From: Tyto alba
Taxonomy: Eukaryota; Chordata; Aves; Strigiformes; Tytonidae
Length of the DNA: 64,000 bases
Reading direction: 5' to 3'
Assembly: GCF_018691265.1 (NCBI RefSeq)
Contig: NW_024881300.1
Location: 3,305,046 to 3,369,045 of the forward strand
The translations under genes and the position numbers were made by a program. Below are positions 36,058 to 48,000 of this stretch, piece after piece (position 1 is the first letter of the stretch; each line of letters opens with the position of its first letter). The notes beneath the pieces are model-generated. The model was not told where the DNA came from. It saw nothing but the letters and a program-made list of their open reading frames with translations, and made no database searches.

Positions 36058-39000
36058 CTCTCTTTGTTTGGAGGTCAAAGCAGAGCATTGGGTTCAAGCT
36101 GACCTGGGAATATGTTGCTAAGTGATTCCTCTCCAAAGGCATTCTGCATCCTTTTTAGTGGCCTGTTATATCAACACTGAATTTCACAGGGCTGAAAAAC
36201 TCAATTGAAAGAGCTCAGACCTCCATCCAGGGTCTCCCCTAGGGCATTGCCTCTTTCACTTGCAAAGTCTTTGTCAGACTTTTATCAAGCCTCTGATAAA
36301 GGTCTCTAAAAGACTTTTATGGAGGCCAAGTCTAACTCCGGGCCCAGGAACGTTTGCATGTGTACTTTGCAGGGAGATTCCCAAGTATGAGAGGGCTAGC
36401 TGGAGTTCTGCATGCACAGAAGTGGAGAGAGAAAGCACTGAGCACATGCATCTAGCAGTCTTTGCACAAAGCAGGCACCTGGCTGTGTTGCCTGAAAGCC
36501 AGGCAGGTCATTTGAGTTCTTGGAAAGCTTAGTCCCGTTTCGGGCTCCAATGTCTCATGCAGTTTGGCTCCCGTATTTCATGGCTGCTCCCAGCTTTGGG
36601 GTGGTGTCGGGAGGGAGAAATGTGTGAGATAAGAATGGCTGTGAGAGCAGGGAGTGCTGAATCACTCTGCTGATTAACACCGGATTTTGATCTCTCCTGA
36701 CAGCTGATTCAGTTTCTGTTTGGCCAGCTCCAATCAAGCCCTAGCAGCACTGGGATAAAGAGGAAGCTGTAAGTACCCTTGTGTGGTGCGCACACGCTCA
36801 CGGGTGCATAATGCTGCCCCCTCACTAAAAGCACAAGCTCAGCTCGCCCAGGCAGGCGGTCACCGGACCAGGGCACCATGGTGATGGGAAATGAATGGGC
36901 TGAACTGCCGAGTCAGACCTGCTGACATGCCCCATTCAGTGGTCTTTAGAGAAGCACCGTGTCAGCTCATGACCTTTATTTGGGGAACACAGAGCGTGAT
37001 GGGAGATGGGAACACTAGCTAGTGGCAGGGTAAAGGGCAGGACCCCACTGCTGGTCTTACAGGTTCCAGTTTTGCCACTTGTCATCCGTGGGAGCAGGGC
37101 TGGGCCCAGCCAGCCCACAGACACCTTCAGTTTGACCCACAGTCACTGAATGAAGTGTGTATCCAACACAGCTTTGGTGGCACGTGACCCGCAGGCCTTG
37201 CAGAGAGGAAGGTGGAGAAAGATTTCAGCTAAGGGGTTTCTTTAGAGTCATAAATAAGCTCTTCAAGGCAAGTGAATAGAGGAGCTTGAATTAAGAAGCT
37301 TAGTGCCTACCAGGAGAGCAGCCATGCATCTCTTGCTCTGTGGTGCTTGTGATCTAAAGAGGGGAAAGGGGCTGCTAAGAGGAATTTGCCTTTATTGCTC
37401 AGGCTGAGGACAGGGACATGCTTCCAGTTCCCACCTTTATTACCTTGTGGCCTTTGGCAACTCAGAAACTTCTTCATGCCTCAGAGAAAGGAGACAGACT
37501 TCCCAAGAATGGCTGCTCAAGGGAGTCGATCTTCTTTAAGTCAGTGTCCTTGTTGTGAGGATTGTAAAGGAAACACGGGATTAAATGAAGGAGCCCATAA
37601 TCTGTACGAGCAATCTGGGTACACTTACCTTTGCTTACCCCCTCTACTGAGCCTCTTGGAAAGGAGAAACACTGCAAGAAGAATGGTAACAAAGAAGAGG
37701 TCTCAAGGGGAGGATATCAGCTGCTCTGAGATGCTGAGGTTCATGAATAGGGAAATTTTCCTCTAGTGGAGTGGGGAAGCAGAGAAATGAGATGCCAGAT
37801 CTGATCTCTAATTTCCAGTCGGGGTCGTGCCCTCCCTGTAAAAGCTTTGCAGCCCAAGAAATGTTGTCTTAGACCACTGCTTTTTGAAAAAAAACAAATA
37901 ATTAATGAGAAACTGTGCTGAAAGGGGCAGAAGAGCACAGAACTTATCTGCAGAGCAACTGTATTGACCTCCTTATGAAGAGGGACCACACTGATACAAC
38001 TCAGCTGCAGTTCGCACAGTGTTGTGCACGTTAATTTGAGTTTCTGCTTCCTTGGAAACACAAAGGTCTGTCTTCAAGGAACCTCAGCTCTTGTGTCTGT
38101 ATTTGCACCTCCAATGTTTTACCTTTCACGGTTTTGTTTTCCTGCCTCTCCTTTAAATGACTGCAGGAAAGCATAACGTACAGCCTGGAGCAGCTGGTGG
38201 CGCAGACCAGATGCTGACTGGGGTCTCTGGGTGGGTTTGGACAGGATGGGCACATCTGTAGGTCCCACGGGCATGTCTGACCTGGGAGGCTGTTAGATGG
38301 GTTAGACACCAAAGTTACTTTGACAAGAAATGTTGGATGTACATATATATAATACATATAATACTATATATATATATGACATATATATACACCCTATATA
38401 TCTATCTAATACATATAATAATATAGTGGCTGTAGGATCAAGGGAGCTAGGAATTATCTTCTGTCAAGCCTGTTAGACATTACTGTGGAAAAAACTGTTG
38501 GCTTTTCTGGGTCAAATCAGTGTCTTTTAAATGAACAGTGAAGATGCTTTTCCTGACTGGGGGACAGTAGGAAAAGAGGGGTTTGCTGGGCAGTTTTATA
38601 GGATCATCATAGCAGTAACAACAGTGATGTTCAGCAAAACATACCAGTTCCCAGCTTCTCTGGGACTGTATCACAAAACCAAGGACTGCCACCCAGCAAG
38701 TTTCATGATGGAAAGGCAGTGCCATTTTGAGGCTCCTAATTTTCTCTTGGTTTCAATCATGTGCTAAACACAAAGCACTCCTGCTACAGGACCCAGCACG
38801 CAGACCCGCTTGTCAGTTCTAAATTGGAAGAGGGCAGATTTAGATAATTCTTTATTGTGCGGGTGGTGAGACGCTGGCCCAGGGTGCCCAGAGCAGCTGT
38901 GGCTGCCCCCTCCCTGGAAGGGTTCAAGGCCAGGTTGGACGGGGCTGGGAGCACCCTGGGCTGGGGGAAGGGGGCCCTGCCCGGGGCAGGGGGGTGGGTC

Positions 39001-42000
39001 TGGATGATGTTTAATGTCCCTTCCAGCCCAAACCATTCTATGATCTGTAAAAGCCTGTCAGTCATTTTTTAAAAGCCTGTATGCAATTAATTTAGGCTCT
39101 GCTCTCCTTTGTGTCTCCTTCTGTTTTATTACTTAGTTAGAGGGTGGCATAGGCTCCTTTTATGCAGTGCTGTGAACGGAGATGAGGTTTTGCCAAAGAG
39201 GCCCTGAGTACAATGGAGCTGGTAACAAGGCCAGATTCCCAGTATTGCACCAATAATTTCAGCATAGCTACCTCCAGTTGAACAAGCTGAGGATCCAGCC
39301 TAGAGCTTGAAACCACTAGGAACTGGAAGAAAGTATGAATTGAATTTGTTCAATTCAAAATAGAAATTGAATTTGTTATTTTACTTACATCTTTCAAATG
39401 AAATCTAGAAAACCTAGATCATCCCTTCTCTATATGGCTAATGCAATTTTTTAATGCTGACCTCCTCCAAAACTGTTTTTTGCCTTCCTTATCCATAACG
39501 CTGGACAAGAAAGTACCTTACAGCTGAGGAAAACCCAAGTATCCAGGGGAAAACAACCCTTGTCTGAGGGACATTCCTTGTATGAGTGACCAGGAATCAG
39601 TCACTACGTGCTGGGAAAACAAACGTGTTTCTTTTCACAGACCTCTGATGCTTGACAACGGGATCTCAGCTCCTCAAGTGTCCAAGTTCAGCCGGCATTT
39701 GTCTACAGAGCCCCTCCATGACCCCTATTTCATACAGTCGGTAGGTTTATGCCACCCTCTGAGCTTTGTGGGATTTCTTTGGCCAGGGTGGAAAAATGTT
39801 TGACGCAATAATACGGGTTGAAGAGTAAGTAGTTTGGCAAGAGTTTGGCAGTGGAGAAGAGGTTTGCAAAGCTGAGTGACATTTATTATTTCTTCAGCTG
39901 CCCTGCTTCAGGGAGGGGTGCATGCTTGCATGCGCTTGTGCTGCCGTGTTCCTGTGGGAGGCCATGGGTTGTGGGAGGGAAAGGCAGACCCCACACACCA
40001 AACTCTTCGTGGTGTTACCCCAGCCCAGCTCACCTCAAGGGCAGAGAGGAAGAAGTGTATTCTAGAAGTGGGTGCTATGATCTTCCTGACCAGAGCCAGA
40101 TTTTTGCAGTCGCTGAGGGATCCCCACCACCCTAACCCACCAAAGCAGACACCAGACACATGACGCTTACGTCATGCAGTTAAAATACTTGAGCTGGCAT
40201 GAGAGACCCATACTCCCCTGTTGGGCTGTGCTGCATCTTTCCCTCCAGAGGAAGCTGAGCAGTCTAGGCAAAATGTCAGACATGGTAAAACCTCTCAGTA
40301 GCTGACACTTCAGTCACAGTGCTTATTTTATACCTGCACCTCTGTGTGGTTGGAGGAAAGACCAGAGGAAATTATAATGTTGCATAGTAGGTAAAAGCTT
40401 TTCTGATTTCCATACAAGGAGGAGTCAAGGGCACAGTGAATAAACCCTGTCTCAGATAGGGCCTCGGACTTGTTCTGGGCCTCAGAAGGATAAATCTGTA
40501 TGATTTTTGGTTTTCTTTTAGCCATCGACAGAACCTGCCTCTTGCTTAAGCAGTCCTGCAATTGCTGGGGGACCCATTATATCTGATGTTACTGAAACAT
40601 CGCCACCCAACATAATAAATATACAATCTCCTCCTGAAAATGACAGGTAAATATGTTTGTGATTAAGAACAGGGAGAGTTGGATATGGACATGCATAACT
40701 TCAAAAGAGTTTTTCCTGGCTGTAATTCTACCAAAGTTTCTGTCTGATTGGCAAATCTCTATAGAGAAGGTGGTGGGCTGGAATATTTTTTTTCCAGTTT
40801 GCTATGTGGGTCAGATTTTCGGAATTAGGGAGGAATAATACCAGCATCATGTTCAAAACAAAGCCACGAGTTTCATGCTGAGAATTTCCACTTACCTCTT
40901 TGAGAAGTATTCCATGTTTCTTTATATATTATTCTCAAGACAGGGGCTGTCTCAGACTTTATCAAACAATGAGATACTAACGCTTGTTGGGTTTGTTGAG
41001 AGAGAGAGAGAGAGAGAGAGAGAGGAAGTTTCCTTTTGGCTTCGACAAAGAAGAAACAGAATCAAACTGTGCATCTTTCTGCTAATGAGAACAGAAAGGT
41101 TGCATCACAACAACTTCCGATGTTCGACAACTTTTCTGTGAAAAGGTCTCAGTAACTTAAGAACTGAATGCAGATGTATTTTAATGCTTATCTCTTCCTG
41201 CCACAGACATGCAGTGTATTTAGGGCTAGTAGCAGAATAGCTACAACTATGTCAGTGGAAAGTAAGTAGACAGATGAATCATGGAAACAGTTTCTCAGGC
41301 ATAGAGGCAAGGCACTTAGACTCTAGAAATTGCCTGTAAATCTGCCTCATAATTGACACCATAGCCATAAAATTAGCTAGAAGCATGTAAAGAGCTCCAG
41401 GTTAAAAAAAAACCCCACAGCCTAGAAGCCATTTCTAAAGGAGAAAAATCTTAATATAACCTTCAAGTTGCTTATTTCTACTAATTACTGAGTGCCATCT
41501 GGTGGCCTCTCAGCCATGCTATGTCTGCATGACTCAAGAATCTGGGCCAGCCACAGCCCTAATGTGTTCAGGAGTTGGGCACTTCCTAAATCAACATGAG
41601 CTTCTGGTGGGAGTTTAGGATTCACGAGATGAGAATAGGATCTGAAAGGAATACTGAGGGAGGCTTTGTAGTGTCACATACCATCCCGTATGTGACATGC
41701 TCGTGTGCTGTCTTGCAGCAAAGCTAGTCTGTAAGTGTTATAATATTTTTTCAGTACGGCTTTCCATGCCCTGTGCCTCTTGATCTACATACCTTTGTCA
41801 CTTTGGCTCCAGTTGTGCATGTTCACAGAGAGCTGTAAAATCTCCTATTAGTAGAGAGTAGATTTTTAGATACAAAATGCTACTATTCAAAGCTTCAATG
41901 TCATATGTCTAGGAATAACGTGGAGTGCCTCTTCCACTGGAAAAAGGCAAACCTCTGCTTTCAAACAAGTAAAACATCTGACTGGGACTGTCAGATCTTG

Positions 42001-45000
42001 GTAGTTTCAGTGCCAAATCCTGCAGGGCCAAAAGATCCTGACCCATGTCACTGGGATCTCTAGAGTGCTTGCTGGTCCAGTCCTGACTCCTGGATGGGAA
42101 GGTCTTACTGATCCCATTCCTATCTCTAGGGTGGAGACTTTTTCAGGGGAATCTCCCTAGCCTAGTGACCCTTCAACCTGTCTTGAGCCTAACACTCAGC
42201 TGAGGAAGGTTCAACACATGGAAGTATATTTTCCATATTTGCAACACAATCGAATGAGGCAAATTCGTTATAGGTATGACTGATGAAGTGACTGAAGATA
42301 TTCCAGCTGAGCGTGTTTCTGAAGCTTGCTGAAAAGAAAACAAGGTTGTTGGTTTCTTTTGCCTACCTAGGGGAATGGAAAGACCCTGTGGGGCACTTTG
42401 ATGGGAAGTGGAAGCAAGGCCTCATGCTGTTGCCCTTCCCAGTAGCATGAAGCCTTTGTGGAGCAGATGTGTGTGTGTGTGGTGCTAAGTCTTGTCTCTG
42501 CTACAGAGAGAAGTGCCTCATGCTGATCAAGGAAGAGCCAGTCAGCCCTGGAGTGAAAGCCACCACTGAGCCTGATGTCCCCCTGCCCGGCTGCCGGGCT
42601 TGCTCTGAGCCCCCTGTGCTCCCAGTCGCCATGGTTCAGTCTGTTTTGGAAGGCAAAGGGAGTTGTGGTGCAGCTCCACCAGGCACCTCACAACCATCTG
42701 AGAGAAGAGGCAGAAGGGCATTGCTGGACAGGTGAGGGGAGCAAGGCAGAGCTGTGGCCCTGTGTGTTTCATGGCCCTCTCTTCCCATTAGCGGGGCGGA
42801 AAGGGAGGCTGACTTTAAGTCACCTAATGCAGCCTGGTGAGCTCCATCCTGTACCTGTGGCACCTGCTTAGAGGACCCTTGAAGCCCAGGGCACAGTTCA
42901 CAGAGGTAGGGGGCCTGTGGATGACTTGCTTGAAGGACCCAACAGAGGAAGAGCTGTCAGAACACGTGCATCAGAGCCGTGGGAGCAGGAAGAGGCTTTC
43001 TGCAGTGAGAGGGGTTTGCCTGAGGTCCAAGCGAAAGCTGGAGCCTGGGCCAGAATCCATGCCTGGAGGCTTGGACCACACTACACCTCCAGTAGCTTGC
43101 GTGCCCTCTGTCATTTGTTTTGCTGAGTCTTCAGTTACATAAAGTCATAAGGAAATATTTGTTTCTGTGCAGCAAATAAGGTGTCACTTGTGTGCCAATA
43201 CACAGACAGTGATGAAAGGTGGCAATCAATCATCGTCGTAACCTCTGCACTAAGTAGGGCACATATCTGATAAGGCATCAAAGCATTTATCAGGTGCAGT
43301 CTTGGGCTTGAGAAGGAAATAATTTATCCCCTTTCTTTTCCCCTCCTGTTCTGTGAAGTCAAATAGACTTTTCTCTTTAGGCTGTTGTCCCTTTGCATCT
43401 CCTCCTGTCACTTTTCCAAGGTGACTTTCCTGAGTTGGTGCTAGATCTGTCTTCAGGTGGCAGCCAGTCACTTTGGCACCATCACGTGGGCCGCATGCTT
43501 CTGGGGAGGTACTGGGGAGCTGACGCTGAAATAGATCTCAGCTTCCCCATCTCTGACTGAGAGCGAAAACCCACAAAACTTAGCTGCACTGCTGTGCCTT
43601 TCTCCTTGGCCTGGAGGGGCTCAGTAAAATGCTAGGCAGTCCAAAGCAAGGCTTTATAAAAGGATATAAAGTCATGCCTTAAGATGATGAAATAGCAAGT
43701 GAGGTCACTCACAGGGATGGAGAATTGGGAGTCTGTGCTCATTGAATGCAGAAGTCTGACACAAAGGGATGAAGGTTTCATTATTTTGAAACCAGGACAT
43801 GCAAGTATCCTGCATGTGACGGTCAAGGCCACACAATTACTCCTTTAGCTGAATGTCTGCAGGTAAAAGTCACTCCATTAAAAGCCATTAGTTAACAGTA
43901 ATTCAGCTATCTTGGACCCAGGAGGATGGAAATGCAGCCTGTTCTGGATTCCAAGTGCCTATCTAGAAGGATTTCTTCTAAGGAAAGCTTTAATTTTCCC
44001 AGTCTTGAGGAGATGTGCACAGAATATCCATCCTCAAGCCACATGCATCACCCAGGAGAGGAGTGGTCTCACTTGTTTTACCATCAGCCCAGTCCCCTGT
44101 GTGCTCTGCTGGGTTGTACTTCTGGGATTAAACCAAACTAGATGGCGTAAACCCAGGTTGACAAAGGGACCCTGATTTTTCAAAATGAGATTTAAGCATA
44201 AACCTCATGTTGGGAGGCTGCTCAGTCCTCCTGCTTTCTACATGTATCTATGCAAGTCTCATTCGTGGCAATATTTCCCCTTGTCTTTTCTCAGAGCAGA
44301 TATTTCAGACCCATTGGAGGGCGCCGACTGGAGCTTGGAAGGGCTGCAGCTGCTGCTGAGGAGCCAGCAGTACGGCCTGGAGCCCGCCAGCCTCTTGGAT
44401 GTGAGTGTCAGGCTCCCAGCCCGGGTGGTTGTGAAGTTCCCCACAGCACCTCTGGGCTGTGGGTCAGAGAGACCATGCTGCTTGTTCTTGTGTGGCACAT
44501 CATCTGTCGCATGCTGCCAGTAGGGTCACAGCTCTGGTTTGACCTGCTTATAAGAACTGGCAGAATTTCAGACTTTAAGCGATGATTTTTTTTGCATTTC
44601 TTCTGAAAATATACATATTTGAACTTCTAGGTGCACCAAACACAGTGCATTAGGTAAAGACATCATCATAGACCTAATATGTTTATGTAAAATAGGTTCA
44701 ACATGACTCTCTAGCTAATTTGATAATTGCTTTGGGTGGGTTAGTTTCTTTTCTGCATATTCTGCATCTTAGATTCTCCTAGATTGTGTTTAGCTCTACT
44801 ACCTTCCCCTTTTCCTCACATTCTGGGAAGTGTAGCCAATGTTGAGATTTCTGCTGAGGTATTTATCTGTCTGCAGTTCTCAGGTCACTTTTCTATAGAA
44901 AATGAGGGTGGCTTTTTCCTGAAGTATATATGCAGAAATATGAAGCTTTGTTTACTTCTCTCTTTCACTCCCTCTCTCCTCGTACATATAGTTAGTGTAT

Positions 45001-48000
45001 GAAAGGTTTTTGCCAATAATCAAATAACTCTGTACATAAGAAAAGAATCTGTATGTCAAAGATATGCTCCCTTGAGGAGGTGCTTCAGATACAGGCACGT
45101 GATAAGCTTGCATGATAAACAAGAATGAAAAATAATTTTAAAAATCAATCTTATTCTGTTAAAGCCATTTCCCAAGTGTCTGCAATTGATTTTGACTTTA
45201 CAGAAAGCTTTTCTAGTGGCCTGCTCTAACACTAACCCCATTGGTTTCTCTTATTTCTCATTAGGAGGTGTTTTCCTGTTACTGACACACTTTTCTCTCT
45301 CTGTGCAACTGAACGTCACACGAGTGAGAATGAATCATAAAACCGTACCCCAGATCAACAGCTCCTTTCCCACATTGCTCAGACTTCTCAAGAGATTGCC
45401 ACTGAGGCACTGGTGCCGCGGTAGTCTGCCCTCTGCCACTGTGTTTTGGAATGCTTTTAAAAAGCCATATGAACCTGGAAGTGTCCTAGGACCCAAGAGC
45501 AGCAAAAAAGGGCTTTGACTTGCGTGTGCAGTGCCACAGACGGCTGTCCCGGCTCCACACGACTGCGGCACCGGGTGTCTGCGCTGCCCCTCCACGGCCC
45601 AGCCCGCGCTGTTCCGGCCGTGCTACAAATCACCACACATGAGCCTGTGCCTGTAGCTTCGGTTAATAGGTCAGAGCAGCCGGGGCACAGGCAGAAGGTG
45701 CATTCTGGCATCTCTGCCAGCAGGGCTACAGCCTCCAGCAGACAGCCGAGGCGGGCAGCTGAGGCTACGGGTATCTCGAAGCATTGCACCTTTCAGAGCC
45801 CTAATTGTATTTTTCTCCCAACAGGTCTTTAATCCCAATTTATCTATGAGTGAGTGGAATTTGACTGAAATGGAAGCCAGTCTGTCCCCGGTAAGAGATG
45901 TGTATTTCTGAGGTATGATGATGATAATCATATTAATAGTAATGTAATTATGAAGCAGAGCTTGTGCATAACTGACGAACGCTTACTTATTTTATAGCCA
46001 GAGGGGAGAGTGTGGTAAAGCACAGCAAGTTGCATCTCCTAGGGGTAGGCTGACAGTTATCTAATACTCTTGATATACTCTGTCTTTCCCAGGCTGCCAG
46101 AGCTTGTTTAGACACGTGTTGGTGTCCTGGAGTCTTTAATTGAAACTGGCCACTCTAAATTTTCTCTTAGAGTGAATGTCATGTCCTACTAATACCATAG
46201 ATTCAAAAAGTGCCTTTATGCCAGAGCTTTTGACAAAATATGCCTTTATAAAGTTCAGCCATCCCTGTACATTTCAGGAGCCGTGAACCCATGTGCAATT
46301 AGGATAGAGGTTCATGCATACCCATACAGAAGAACCAGGGAAAAATTGTTTGGCACTATTTGTTTGGAACTGACATTGACACAGACGTTTCTGAAGTCCA
46401 TATCATGATTTAATAAACAGTGAAGGAAATAGGTATTTCATGGCTTCGTTCTTTTTCTTGCTTGATGGAGGGTGAATATTTAGAGCCCTCACTGCCAGCC
46501 AGGTCACATAAAGACTTGGATGGTTCTGCCATCTCTACAAAAGTGCAAGGAAAGTATAATCTATTCTAATGAAGTGTGGAAGGTTTCTAAGCCTTCCTTA
46601 TGACATCACGATACTTTTTAGGTTTTGATTTAATGATTTTTAATATACTAGATAATTCCACTTCCTGAGTGTTAGGAAGGAGAGTCTCTGAAGAGATAGT
46701 TAATATTAGCAAGTTTTGGAAGCAAGGGACAGTCTCTTTTAAAAAGGATTGTGAAGAGGGAGGCGGCGATGTTCAATAGTTCAGTCCACTGAATTTCCCA
46801 GCATCTGATGCAGCCTACCCTTAGGCTTGCTCATCCTATAGAAAGTCATGAGCATAGAGAAGCCTGGAAGTAATACCTGTAGCAACTCTGCAACTCGAAG
46901 CACTGCAAGCAAAAGCTAGTTTTACTTTAAAGGCAGTCACAGGCAAATGGAAAGGAAATTCTTTTCATATTTGTTGCTGGCTGCAGAGGACTATGGGATT
47001 GCTTTGTATGGCAGGGACATACCACAGTGACGCTAGCCTGGCCTCCCCGTGTGACATGAGCTTCACACCATATCAGCCAGTGCTAATGGGATTATGTCTC
47101 CCTTAGCCTTCTCCTTCAGGCATATCTGCCCTTGAGCACATGCTTTTGGCTATTTTAGCAAAGAGCAGGTGGGGCTGGGAGGAGAGACAGGGCAGGAAGA
47201 TAGCTTGCATTACTGGTGGATGTTGTGCAGCATTGATGAAGCACTGATTTTCAGAAATGGCCTAGTTCTAACAAGCTCCCCTGTCTTTGTATAATTGTAC
47301 ATTGTAGTTTATATTTTTGCATCAAGATGCAGCGACTCACAGTGGATCTGGAGAAGAATGCAACTGAGCTGTCCTCAAAAGTGTTCAACCCACCATTTAA
47401 CAACGCCTGCCCAGGTAGGAGCATTAGCAGCTCTTGCAGACTCGGGAGTGGAGATGTAATCAAGGTGTTAAACATGTCAGCAGCTGGGTGCAAAGTCCAG
47501 CACTGACTGTTTGCCTTACTTTCCTGATTGTCAGTCAGCAATGTTTTGCAACAAGTGCTAAACTAGTTACTGAGCAGTGGGAAGAGTATGGAGGATAAAC
47601 TGAGTTTTAAATGTCATTGATCTACCTCTGTTTCTGCTTGAGTCCACATCACATCTGTCAGTGTCTCCACTGTTCTCTCTCCCAGTTCATCGCCACCTAA
47701 GAGCAATGTGGTGATCTAAGTGAGTAGGGGTGGTATGAGCTGTATGGGTCCTGTGTTTCCTCCAGCTCCTGCTGCAGAGGAGGTGACCAGGTGGCTGCTA
47801 GCAGCCAGAGGCAAAGGTTATGTCTCAGTTTCTCCAGACCTTTTACCAGACCTCACAGGAACTGTCCAGCTGATTTTCTCCCACTCACTGACTGATAAAG
47901 TTTGTCATTGACTTTAGATATGAATCTAGAAGTGTTTTCCTGGTCTTGGAATAGTGATACACTGTTATTTTCACGTGTATTCATCTGGGATAGACCTGAA

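Larger units (their letters stand above)
35226..36703 (+). other. HSF4: HSF4 intron 5, with (AAT)n and a hairpin
   Basis: Phase 0 intron. Contains an AAT microsatellite at 36020-36056 and a 12-bp stem-loop at 36276-36305. Confidence 0.8.
36769..39640 (+). other. HSF4: HSF4 intron 6, with CR1 and AT-rich repeat
   Basis: Phase 2 intron of 2.9 kb after the GIKRKL codons. Holds the AT-rich tract at 38343-38425 and the CR1 3' end at about 38835-39052. Nothing else recognised. Confidence 0.8.
40647..42506 (+). other. HSF4: HSF4 intron 8, with (AG)n and a CTCF-like motif
   Basis: Phase 2 intron. Contains a GA microsatellite at about 40998-41024 and a CTCF-core match on the minus strand at 41491-41505. 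Confidence 0.8.

Noticed and set aside
36276..36305. Stem-loop as a microRNA precursor
   Set aside because: A 12-bp stem is far too short for a precursor hairpin.
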